In this document: positions 34,573 to 44,960 of the stretch, piece by piece
Position numbering within the stretch: the stretch's first letter is position 1
Layout of the letters: each line of letters starts with the position of its first letter
NCBI GenBank assembly: GCA_004794785.1
Contig: SJOL01005843.1
Location: 55,663-119,662 of the forward strand
From: Opisthorchis felineus
Taxonomy: Eukaryota > Platyhelminthes > Trematoda > Opisthorchiida > Opisthorchiidae
Direction of reading: 5' to 3'
Length of the DNA: 64,000 nt
Program-made: the position numbers and the translations under genes
The notes under the pieces: model-generated
Database searches by the model: none
What the model was told of the DNA's origin: nothing
What the model saw: the letters and a program-made list of their open reading frames with translations, nothing else

Positions 34573-34959
34573 TTAGACTCTGCCACTTGCATTGATTAGG
34601 CGTGCCTCCATTCGGTACCGTATCGTCGATGTTTTGAAGGCCGAAATTAAAGTAGTTTCGTTTCTGCATTGTGATTCATTGTCCGTTTCAGTAATTAGCC
34701 TCCTGTCTTGGTATGGCCATCCGTATATGCTCCCCTCTTCTTGGGTGAAGTTTGCCAACCTTTCCAGGGCCCAAGTTGGTTCTTCGAAAGTTCCCACTCG
34801 ACTTCTTTTGTAGATACCAAGGGGTGATGCCCAAATAAATAGGGCCAGCAGTACTAAGGGAATTCCTACTCTCGCGGCTTTCTGAAATCGCACGTTCGAA
34901 ATGTTTCTTCTAAATTTCCACAAAAGCGAACGGTTCTGACGACTGCTGTTAGGGAACAT
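34573..34959 (-). CDS. EXTL3: probable first coding exon of the EXTL3-like gene: cytoplasmic tail, signal anchor, stem
   Basis: The ATG at 34959-34957 follows an acceptor-like CTTACCACAG| at 34966, so a 5'UTR intron is likely. The frame encodes a 30-residue basic tail (SLLWKFRRNISNVRFQKAAR), one hydrophobic segment (residues 31-50, VGIPLVLLALFIWASPLGIY), then a polar stem with four likely lumenal N-glycosylation sequons (NFT, NES, NET, NAS). This is a type II membrane topology, as expected for a Golgi glycosyltransferase. It lies 3 kb upstream of the GT47 exon on the same strand. The donor is not certain: AGA|GTCTAA just before the stop keeps phase 0 but is weak. It could belong to a different glycosyltransferase gene. 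Confidence 0.6.
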   Translation of the reverse strand: MFPNSSRQNRSLLWKFRRNISNVRFQKAARVGIPLVLLALFIWASPLGIYKRSRVGTFEEPTWALERLANFTQEEGSIYGWPYQDRRLITETDNESQCRNETTLISAFKTSTIRYRMEARLINASGRV

Positions 34960-34965
34960 GCACAC

Positions 34966-37900
34966 CTGTGGTAAGCTGTGTGAGAGAAAGAGACGGGTGA
35001 AAACTTCTAGTAACAGCTAAATACTATATTCCGCGGCTTTTATGTGCATTCACATGGGCATGTTCTGACATGTACTGCAACTGAAGAGTGGCCCAGTTAA
35101 AAGCGATTTGGGTAACACATAGCCCATATCAACCACTTGGCCCACGAAGGAAAATATAGCTGTGCAATTAGTCTTTGTGATAGCCGGCAAGGTGAGCCGC
35201 AAACATAACCCACCTTACAGAAGACGATGAGAAGACTAAAACTTGCTTTCTACGGAGCCCCAATTTGAGTACTTTATATCTATATCCGAAAGGTTGCTAA
35301 CCATAAAGAATTGACCCTCATCAGTTAACAAAGAATTGGGCCATGCCATCCTTTTGAGCAATTCTTTTGATGAATCCCGTCTGCAGACACCGTAGAGAAG
35401 TTACACTGTGGAATGTTAACTTTTAAGGAGAATGTACATAGGTGGATAACGCTCAACTAAATATACACCTGTGTTACAAGTGCTTACAACGTACTGTTTT
35501 TGTCGCAAAGTTGTTCAAGTTTGACTAATGTTTTCTGAGTAGACCGTGACAACTTTGCTGTTCAATTTTATCAGACAAGAGTAACAGCAACTCCCGGGTA
35601 TACACTGGGTTCCACCTGGCAACGAAAATATGGGTCACTGACTGATCTGTACTAAAATATTGAAGATCGATGGAATTTTCAGCTTATTGAGCTGCGCGGT
35701 TCTTAGATAAATCCTGTGAAGTCACGATAAGCCACCAGTTTGCCACTTTCAGACGCTAGTAAATAGTCAACAACTCTGGCTTCGAATTTATTCAGTATAG
35801 GCTTGCTTCAGTTCACTCTCGTAAGCCGAACAAGTCAAGTCAAATAGTAATCTGGAAACGAAATGGGGCACATCTTATTGACAGCTGAACAATTTGAGGT
35901 TCCTACTAGCTGAACCTGCAAGTGATGGTTGCCAGTCTGAAAAAAATAGCGATATAGATGGAAAGGACCGGGGTCAAAAATATAGAATTCAAACAAGAAG
36001 ACAGCATTGTTGTCGTCTACAACTGCTTCCTTCAAAGATGAGCCCCTGTTATTTGAATTGTACCTAGGTAATCGAGCCACAATAAAAACGTGTTTGCCGT
36101 TAGTTTTGACTGAAAAGCTGCAAATATATCTTAAATATCGACCCCAGGCTTATTAGCCTCCAGATTCAGTATGTTGATAAGGTATGTTTGCACAAGGCGT
36201 GAACGCCTTTAGTTTGCTCATAATTATTTACCTATGAAGACAGCCACATGAGGTATAGACTGACCAAATGGTCTTTGCGCAAAAACCTACGAGTTAAACG
36301 ATAGTTGTAGTGTCATAGATCACATTTTAATCTCTTCCTATGGGTTAATTCAGGCGTAAGCAGTATTACGGAATTGTGATGATGAATGATGATGAACGCT
36401 TTGAGCGAGCTGCCTAGTTCATTTAAGATCGTAGGACTCTCGGATGTGACGTATTTGCTGCTCTGTAAGGAAGTACGTATCTCCCTTCTTCTTCGACTCT
36501 CTGCACTCTATTTTGTTTCATTATGGATGAACTAAGCTCTGCGAGCCAACCCTTCAACCTTACGGATTTTATCCTAAGTAGTTGGATAAGACGCGGTAAG
36601 GAATCAGTATAATTTATTTGCATTGTTTTCAACCAGCAATGTATCATTTTGCAGACAAGACTTCTCAAGGGCCTTCTGACATAACTCTGGTTCAGCTCGG
36701 ATATATTTGGATGGAAAACCAGATGTTCTCGGGCCATCTCCCTATGAAGCCATGACCATGTCGACATATGCAACATACATCTAAGCAAGATTGACCTTTT
36801 GGGTCACCGGTCTACCTGATAAACTTAACCATGTCGAACCCAGATAGGTTTGTTCTGTTTTCTAATGACTTCACCGGGTGACGACATAATCAACACCAGA
36901 CCAAATGGAATACTGCCGGGCAGTTCACTGCCACCCTGACGGTGTGTCGATTGACAATTCCTCGTAACACTTCCATGGCGCTATACTGCAGGGGGGGCTT
37001 ATACGCCGAAACCCAAAGGAGTTGGAGGACGATGCCGGTAACCCGATGATAAACAGGCAACTGATGCCGGTGCCTAGTGTTATGTCGTTATATTTAGGCC
37101 GAATAATGGTGTACAATCGGCTGCTATACGTTAGCCCACCGATCTTATTCCCTCGTGTCGAAATCAGCGCCAACTACTTGCGTGCAGCACCATATTCGGT
37201 TCCGCACAAACTGTATGCGGCATTTTATTATGCAGGAGCCTTTAGTTTAGTCCGATGGAGTCGCTAAATCTACCTACTTACTCTTAATTATTCTCACTCA
37301 GATTTTGGCAAATTGCCTTGCTGAGGAAGTAACTTTCATTTCATTGTCAACTTTTTACCTGCTTCTTGATAGTCACTGTGAGTTATTTGGTTAGTTTTTT
37401 CTTTTTGCTCATGCGTAATCGAGCAAGTGTTTTAGTACCATACTTCATTAGATATACTAGTGGGTTTGTCAAGCTAACAACACTATTTGGCATTTGCAGA
37501 TTGTAACTTTCAAAAGCACCGAAATATTTTTATCGAGATTCCCCTTTCCTTGGCAGAAAAATTGGTCTGCTTCATTGAGTTTCCAGTGTAAGAAGTAATG
37601 GTAAATAAGCAAGAAGATCCACCTGTTCAAAAAGATTTTGAATATTTCTAGACAGACTGAAACAGTGTTCGGTGTAGTGCTTGAGATGTGTGGGACTAAA
37701 ACGTGAGGTGGAAAATCAATGATACAGCTGAACAAGATGAAGTTGATTGGTTAACCTGACGGACATAAAAGCAGCAAATAGACAACATTAAAAGAACTTT
37801 GTAATAAGCTTGGAAAGAATATAATCCATTTTGATTATCGGAGAATTAGACGAGAAGTTGAACAATAAGTGGTTTCTATAACAGTGCGTACCTTATTGGT

Positions 37901-40900
37901 GACGCGTGATAATCAGCTTTGATTAGGACAATCAAAACATCAAACAGTGGGACAAAGCTATGAGTAAACTGAAAGTAGGGATCGGCCAGGCTTCTGGTTT
38001 ACTGGATAGTCATCTATCTAGCCATAATTATCTCTCCCTGCTTAAGGACCCCCACTTCTAGAACCGCCCTACGCTTGGAGCTTCAAGAAACTAACGGGAG
38101 TTGATACATCAAAACAGAGACAACTTCGCAGCCGGATCCCCATAAAATGTGTGTTTCTGATAGAGTCTTACTGATTGGTTATAAGTCCCAGCTAATCGCG
38201 AAAAGCATTTTTTCAAAGGATTCTTCCTCGAACATCCTCTAGCAGCTGATTGAGTTGCGCGCTGAAACTACACAGAAAAAAATTGATACTCCGTCATTCG
38301 AAAGTGTGTGGCAGCAGGTGAACACTACTGGGTGTAGACAAGAAATGCGAGAATTACGATGCAACTTGACCTCATCTTGCCGACTAGTAGCGCTTATGGT
38401 TGCGTGTGTCTCACTCCGTTCCTCCTCACTGCTTGCACTGCATTAGCGCAGAGGCACCAAGGTCAGCGAAAACTTGAATGCGGTTTCAGACAAATTCATA
38501 ACTAAACACCTTGTTCCGCCTCACAGGCCATAGTGACACCTATTGTGCTATTTCGACTTTTAAAGTGTCTCCTTTTGTGCAGTTGGTACCAATTTTGAAG
38601 GTGAGTGCAACCACCGCACGTTGTTCGGCCCTAGACAGTGCACGGAATCGCACTCTACTCTTTTGGTACTTATTTCGGAGTTGGGCGAATCACACAAACT
38701 TAACTTTTCTTTAATAATGACCACATGCTGATACTGACACCCTCGCCAATGAGGCTTCATAGCGTTTTTGGAAAATCTCCTCCTCCGCTCACTGCATCAG
38801 CCATATTGCACCTGATACGCAGACGGATATAGCAATAGATGCTGGCCAGTTCAGTTTGATGAAAATACCTCCGGTCTGTGCAGCCGCTGTCAATAACTCA
38901 CACACTTAGTCGTCCGCCCAAAAAGCCCTTTTATTGGTTTACGGTTAAGTCTTGTGGAACCAGCGAGGAACGGACTCGCTGCGTTACGGTCCACTCATTT
39001 GGCTATAGACAGGAGCAACTTAGGGGGTTAAACTGCAGGTAGCTTTCGTAGTCTTTGCAATTCGTGTTTTTCTCCTTCACTAGTATTACTACAAAATAAT
39101 AACTTTTTCACATGATAATGACTTTTCAGACCGTCAACGACAAGTCTGATTTGTAAAAAGCCTCATCACCACTAAAAGCGTGAGAAGGTAGAGTTGCTCT
39201 TCAGTTCGTGAACTTCACGTGTCATTTACGAAGCCATATTTTGATACGGTGTCACAAACCTGCATCAGCTTTACACCCACAAGAAGGAGTGTACTAACGA
39301 AAGGCCAGTCACCATCTGTCACAGCTTGTGAAAAGCATCGTTGATTTCCAGCGGCACCAATATTAAACTCAGTGAGAAAGCCGGATGACTGAGAATGTTC
39401 GATAAGCAAATCTTACAGCCAGCCAGATTGTCCGGTATCCAATAGTAGACTCTAATTAAGCTCCATGCTCTTTTTTTGCTTGAGGGAACCAAAACCTATT
39501 GTCACATATGGTGAATCAATCGGAAACTCTTACTATCGTCGTCCATAGTTCAAAGTAGACAACTTTTCTTCGTTCACGTTTCAAGTATTTTCGATACAAC
39601 TTGACTATCTTCGGCGTGTCAGTGCGATGTCAGTTGGCTTCCTTACTTCATCATGCATGCATGATTGCACCGATCGAAGGTTAACCGTGTGTGGCAAAGA
39701 AAGTAAGCCTTAATGATCTTAGTCCAACGCCGCTTTGAACTTGCGTTTCCGTTTAAGTGACTCTTGGATGTACTCCTTTCTTTACTGTTAGGACTGCTGC
39801 ACAAAGGCAGCAGAAAGAGTCATTGTTGACTGAGGAACAGTGGGTAAAGTGTTAGCCTTGATGCCGCTCAGTAAGTCTAATGGCTTTGTGGAAGCAAAGC
39901 TTTCAGGTCGCTGGATCTACATGTAACTATCGTCATCCGTTGCTTGTTACGGCCTCATCAGAACGGCTGAAACAGTTTCCGGCTTTCAGACAACAGTGTT
40001 TATATTGAGTATCATGTTTGATGTTCGCTCTTCTTTTATGTTATTCAGGTTTATTCATATTTGGCTGCTGCAGGTAATTTGGCAGGATCAACCAGTCCTT
40101 TCCAATGCCAGTTTCGATAATTACATAGTTAGGTCCAACTGGTCGTTTCGGGCATTGCCTTGTTATACACTGTTTTACGCACAAGTAGATCATCCGGGCT
40201 TAGGCCTACTTTGCTTAAATCTAATAAACTTCTGCGTTGTGCGAATTCGAGACCACATGCGTAGGCACGCTTTAGTTATTCTTCCTAAGCTCCAATAATA
40301 ACTTGCACAGTATGACATACAAAGCAGGGACAACTTCCCTCAAAATATCGCAAGGGAAAAAACCGCATGAAACTATGGTCTGTACCTGGTCAGGACACAA
40401 AATCGCCAGCAATGATTCATGGTAGCCTGACACATATAGGAGATTGTAGCAAGGTACTAACGAACCTAGAATGTGTATGAATACACGCACGTAATCAGCT
40501 TAGAAAATGGGCTACTGGTATAGGGTGGTGTATATGAGAACATTACATCACCTATGTATGTGGTGATGCAGGTTAATTTCATTCTAATGAATGGATCATA
40601 TGAATTGTACTTGGAGAACTGGCCCGTAGGTTGTGACACTCAGGAAGTTATCGAGTCCAAGTTTTATTAACTATGAAGAAACTACAGTCTTCTCGGAATC
40701 TTTTGATTAGAAGCCGTTTGTTTGCCTGATAGAATGAAACCATCATAAGAACTTGTTGAAATTCACCGGTTATGAGTCCCTGTTATGAGTAAATTTAGGA
40801 ATGCTTACCTATATAGTGAACCTCCTTTGCCTTATTGAGTCGCAAGGAGTGAGACTCCGCCGATCGAACCGTTAACATACTATTGACTCGCAGTTGTTTG

Positions 40901-41451
40901 TTGCAGCTCTAGTCCAATAACACGTACTATTCATGGGCGAGCATGCGATTGGTGCTAGCAAAGCCAGACTGTGATAACTCAGCTTCATAACAGCTGGATA
41001 CAATTATATCCATGCATTAGGACTAGCGGCATCATTACGGTGTATGAGACTTGGAAGGAATCCGATTGGATAGGGTTGATGGACCACAACTAGTGTATCC
41101 ATTCTGTCAGTTGGTTAGATAGGTCAGCGTTTTTCGATATATGAGCTGTCGACTTGTACGGATCCATAGCAAACAAAGCAATATGTAGCCGGTCAGTTAC
41201 TAGGACAGGTGGCGACGATGGTGGCGAGCATGCCTTAAAAGCTGATGAAAATGTTCCTCGGCATTGCTAGGTTTGCAAAGTACGAATGCCCAGAAGTGGA
41301 TTCCAATGGTTCGAAGAGTATAAACTTGGAGCTTACCCAACTGTAACTTTTGTGTTCCAATTCTAATCCTATAAATCCATCTCCAAAGCGTTCTTGAACA
41401 GCGGTAGGTAAGTTTGAATCATATTGTATACTTGGACGAATATGTGTTTTA

Positions 41452-41488
<37 letters not shown>

Positions 41489-42400
41489 TTGTTTGTCATC
41501 CTATCTCCTTCTGTATCTTTGTGATTGTTTTTATACCAGGCGTTCTTTGTTATTTCTTGTTATGATTAATTTCTTTTGTCTATAAAGACTTTACTAGTGT
41601 ACAATGACGGCGTCGCTGTCTTCATTATTCGTCAGCCAGCTTTAGCTCGGCACAGTCCTTTTCCTTGGGTGATCTAGAAATTCTCAGTATGCGAAAAGTG
41701 CTATCCTTTCCCCTTCACATCTCTTTTCAAATCGTGGACACCTCTTCCATTACTATTTGATCTAACAATCAGTGTTGAGATTGGATCCTCGGTACGAGAC
41801 TGGCAGATTACCAATGCTTCACCAGTGCAATCTGGATGTACCTGAATTATAGCATCCGGACAGGTGATTTTTTCACTCCTGAGTGATGTAGCTAGTAGTT
41901 TGGAAGCTTCGATAGACGGCTCTGTCAGTCGATTGACTCGCTTACAAATCTGTGTAAAACATACTTTCCTTTATCCTCGACTGGTAATTGTCACTCCGTA
42001 TTTTCAGCTTATGTACTATCGTCATTAGACGAGTAAAGCGCACATTACGCCCTTCTATTCTGTCTTCCTTCTAATCTCGACCTGAAACCACTCAACTCTC
42101 GCAACAGCCGCTAGTCGAGATTTTCCACTCACGTAGTTTCATTGACATATGAACCCTCAGCTGCACTTTAAGATGACGTCAGCGTGAGGCTTAAATGAAT
42201 CTCTTGTTTATGATGTTCTTTAGCGGAATGCTGCACGTAAAATTATGCTTCAGCTGGGACAATTTACAGCTGCTTCCTTGTGTAAACGGTACGACAATAT
42301 CCGGTGTGGATATTAAGGCTCTTGAGATAAGTTGTCCCATTCTTTTTAAAAATGACATTGACAGGATATCTCGGGCATGACAGCATATGAAATCGGGATC
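34966..42400. other. intergenic stretch, no gene recognised
   Basis: Upstream side of the EXTL3-like gene. ORFs of 80-120 codons occur (for example minus 36423-36788, plus 37022-37267 and plus 39996-40298) but show no domain and no supporting splice sites. The promoter and any non-coding first exon should lie near the left end, but no clear signal was found. An AT microsatellite is at 41455-41486. Just before the Gypsy element, the plus strand at 42195-42380 has a 61-codon frame that may be a protease remnant of that element. Confidence 0.5.
41455..41486 (+). repeat. (AT)16 microsatellite
   Basis: Thirty-two bases of uninterrupted AT dinucleotide repeat. Confidence 0.97.
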
Positions 42401-42449
42401 TGATCCTTTTCTCCTCAGGAGATCCCAACCACGAACAGTTTCGTTCGCT

Positions 42450-42939
42450 ATGAGGGCAGCCCTATCGATTTCAGAGCACAAGAGCCTCTGCGCAATCTGA
42501 TCGATCAAATATCCCGCTCTGAATAGGTTCATCTACTAGTTGCAGTCCAGAGGGAGGATGGATCAGTTCGTATATATGCTGACCTCCAAATGTTAAACAA
42601 CTGTGTGATTGTTGACACGTTCCCACTATCTTTAGTCTACTTACGAAAAACTAAGCTGTCCGGAGCCAAAGCACTCTCTAAGTTGGATATTCAAAGTGCG
42701 TATTTCCACATGCCACTTACTCCAGATCCTCGATGTCTCACTGCCTTTCGGACGCAAAATGTCTTGTGTCAATATAAAATACTTCAGACGGGACTTTGCA
42801 CGACAACACCTAAATGGCGGAAATCTGTCATATTTTCATCATCAGACCTGAACTGCTGTATTGCTCACGCAGTTGACATCCATGTACTCGGCAACTTGCC
42901 TGAGGAACATTTGTGGAAATTGTACAATGCGCTGCGTTG
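42450..42939 (+). pseudogene. Gypsy reverse transcriptase, broken
   Basis: Reads VAVQREDGSVRIYADLQMLN at about 42537-42597, then NCVIVDTFPLSL, GAKALSKLDIQSAYFHMPL and CCIAHAVDIHVLGNLPEEHL. The fingers, the motif A aspartate (LDIQSAY) and the region of motif C can be seen. Motif C, usually Y-x-D-D, reads AHAVD, so the first catalytic aspartate is lost. An in-frame stop precedes the fingers (SRSE, stop, VHLL). Confidence 0.85.
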
Positions 42940-43099
42940 ACTGAACGAGCTGGATCCTCAGCTGAATGTTATCAAGTGCCTGTTCATAGAGATAGATATT
43001 GACTTCCAAATGCGGAAGTAAAACCAAATATGGAAAACACCGGGGTAACTACAGTTGCACAAATCAAGCACTTCCTAGACCTATGTTCATAATAACTCA

Positions 43100-43500
43100 G
43101 ATATTTGCAAAAATTCTCTACTGTTTCCGAACCGCTTAGGAAGTTAACACGTTCTAAAGAAGATTTTGAATGGGATATTGGACAAGAAACAGCTTGTTCA
43201 ACTATCAAAACCTTGGAAGCATCTACGCCAATGGTCGCCATCTTTGATGAAAAATGTCCGATATATGTTTCCACCGATGTCTCAGATGTGAGTTTGGGTT
43301 CTGTCTTGTCTCAGCTGCGGAGGGAAGGAGAAAGTAAACTTTCATGCCTCCAGAACCCTTTCAAACACAACGTAGCTATTCTAACGGCGAAGAAGTGCCT
43401 ACTTGTGTGTGGGTCTGTAAAAAGTGCCCTGTTCATTGTTCAGATGTCCTTTCGCTTTACGTACCGATCAGTCTGCGCCAGCAACTTTGCTCAGTCGCGG
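43100..43500 (+). pseudogene. Gypsy RNase H, broken
   Basis: Open for 133 codons. KFSTVSEPLRKLTRSKEDFE and AIFDEKCPIYVSTDVSDVSL are the connection segment and the first RNase H strand with its catalytic aspartate (STDVSD). GSVLSQLRREGE follows, and similarity fades after that. Confidence 0.85.
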
Positions 43501-43859
43501 CAGTAAATAATGAAAGCCACTAATGTTAAATCTGTTGCATTCATCGTTTTTGACTTACAACTGTGAAGTAATGTGCTGCTGGTAGACAGATTCATTTGGC
43601 CGACGCACTTCCTAGACTTTCGTGTGCGAACAACGGAGAGAATGAAAACACCGTGAAGGCAAAATGATCTTTTCACTTACAAACAACGCTTGGATGAATA
43701 CAAAAACAAACAAACAGAGATGAGTTGTTTGGTAAATTACTCAAATATACCACTAAATCATGACCAGATAGAACTAAGACTCCAGTAGAACACACGTAAT
43801 GAGCTTGCTGTTGTAGGTGGTTGCATTTTGCTTGGAGGTTTTGTGGATCTGGGGAGCCT

Positions 43860-44097
43860 ACTTTTAGCCATAAGTGAGTGCGCTGAATCCGGCCACCCTG
43901 GGATCGGTCGGAATAAAGTACGAATACGTGAGTACTGTTTGTGGTCGAAATTGAATTCCAATGTGGAAACGGTTACATGGACCAAACTTCGGGCAAAAGT
44001 GCGAAAACTCTTCGTGGGCCAATCCAATCCATTGAATATCTCACTGAATCCACGGGAAAAGACTGTGGTCGATACTACTGGTGACACCATAAAAAAG
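43860..44097 (+). pseudogene. Gypsy integrase, N-terminal part
   Basis: ESGHPGIGRNKVRIREY followed by LWSKLNSNVETVTW is the zinc-binding region (normally H..GHPG...T...IRE...WPG...DV). After a frame change, EKTVVDTTGDTI holds the first catalytic aspartate of the core. The hammerhead retroposon enters 15 bases later. Confidence 0.75.
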
Positions 44098-44111
44098 AAA
44101 ATGGCTACCTG
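44098..44111 (+). repeat. target-site duplication, left copy (14 bp)
   Basis: AAAATGGCTACCTG, repeated exactly at 44246-44259. Confidence 0.9.
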
Positions 44112-44245
44112 TATAATCGTAATACACTACTCATAAGGTTGCTGAAAATTCTTCGACAGCCCACGACCGGTTTTGCCCTTCTTGGGGCTCATCAGGTAGG
44201 CGCAACCCCTGAGTTTCCGTCAACCTTATGTTCTACTTGAAACCA
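44112..44245 (-). mobile_element. hammerhead retroposon copy 2, 5'-truncated (134 bp)
   Basis: Bracketed by an exact 14-bp duplication of the host Gypsy sequence. On the minus strand it begins TGGTTTCAAGTAGAACATAA, matching the spacer just after the inverted-repeat module of the intact copy, then carries the hammerhead and the tail TGAGTAGTGTATTACGATTA. The missing 5' module is the usual sign of incomplete reverse transcription. The insertion is younger than the Gypsy copy it interrupts. Confidence 0.88.
44159..44201 (-). pseudogene. inactive hammerhead ribozyme (copy 2)
   Basis: On the minus strand helix I (GCCUAC/GUGGGC), CUGAUGA, helix II (GCCC/GGGC), helix III (ACCGGU) and the GUC cleavage site are all as in the intact copy. 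The only core change is GAAA to AAAA (44174): G12, the general base, is now A. This is a CpG transition. A single point change would decide activity. Confidence 0.85.
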
Positions 44246-44259
44246 AAAATGGCTACCTG
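44246..44259 (+). repeat. target-site duplication, right copy (14 bp)
   Basis: Exact repeat of AAAATGGCTACCTG from 44098-44111. Confidence 0.9.
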
Positions 44260-44600
44260 CAAGTTGTTTTGAAAGTAAGTGGCCTGAAGCTCTTCTATCT
44301 GGTGAGATTATTGTAAGAACGGTAATTAAATGCCTTCAGTATCTGTTTGAGAAGAAGAGTCTGTTTCCGAGAGCGATCTTCAATTGTGAAACGGTGAGTT
44401 CCTCCAGTTCGCGGGTAATAACAGTATCAGACATTCTGAAACATTGCTGTACAATCCGGCTCCTGTTGGCGTGGTTCGAAGACAGTCGCACTTTAAAGAG
44501 GTGCATGCATGCAATCCACACCAAATGTGAGGTGTGGGAGGATTCAGTAATATTAGCCTTGCTAGCTTACCAAACTGCGCCACAGTACAATGATTAAAAC
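44260..44600 (+). pseudogene. Gypsy integrase, C-terminal part of the core
   Basis: Fragments PRAIFNCET, then LLYNPAPVGVV (normally YNP..NG.VER, with the catalytic glutamate) at about 44445-44475, and VWEDSVILALLAYQTAPQY at 44536-44594 (normally W...L.LALLAYR.AP). The glutamate position is changed and the frame shifts twice. Confidence 0.75.
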
Positions 44601-44960
44601 ACCATCGGTTTGAAAGCTTGGAAGGCGAATTGTAACGCAACTCAATGCGGCCTTCATACCCAAAAGATGTACAAACCCGGAAGAAAGTAAGTGGATGCAA
44701 ATGTACCAAAAAATTGGACGTCTGGGTCGAAAATGCCTGCCTGGTACGCTGTACGGATTCCAAATCAACGGAAAGGAGAAAAGTACTTGTACAGTAAAAC
44801 TATGCTCCTAGGGAACTTGTTTTAGGAGACGGGAGAAAAGTGAATACTGGGCGACTGCTCACCAGATCCCAAGGTATCACCGCAAGATCACCGCCTCAGG
44901 CATCTACTCCGAAGTCTTCTGTAAACAATCTTGAAGTTAGCCGATCTGTTTGATTCCGCC

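Larger units (their letters stand above)
42420..44960 (+). mobile_element. decayed Ty3/Gypsy element (Gypsy copy 2), pol region
   Basis: Domain order reverse transcriptase, RNase H, integrase marks Ty3/Gypsy. The pieces are spread over all three frames with stops. LTRs were not recognised. The integrase is interrupted by a 134-bp hammerhead retroposon. The tail at 44820-44960 may be the integrase C-terminus. A possible gag or protease part lies upstream of 42400 but could not be confirmed. Confidence 0.8.

Noticed and set aside
36423..36788. A 121-codon minus-strand ORF as a gene
   Set aside because: No domain and no conserved motif; stands alone in repeat-rich DNA.
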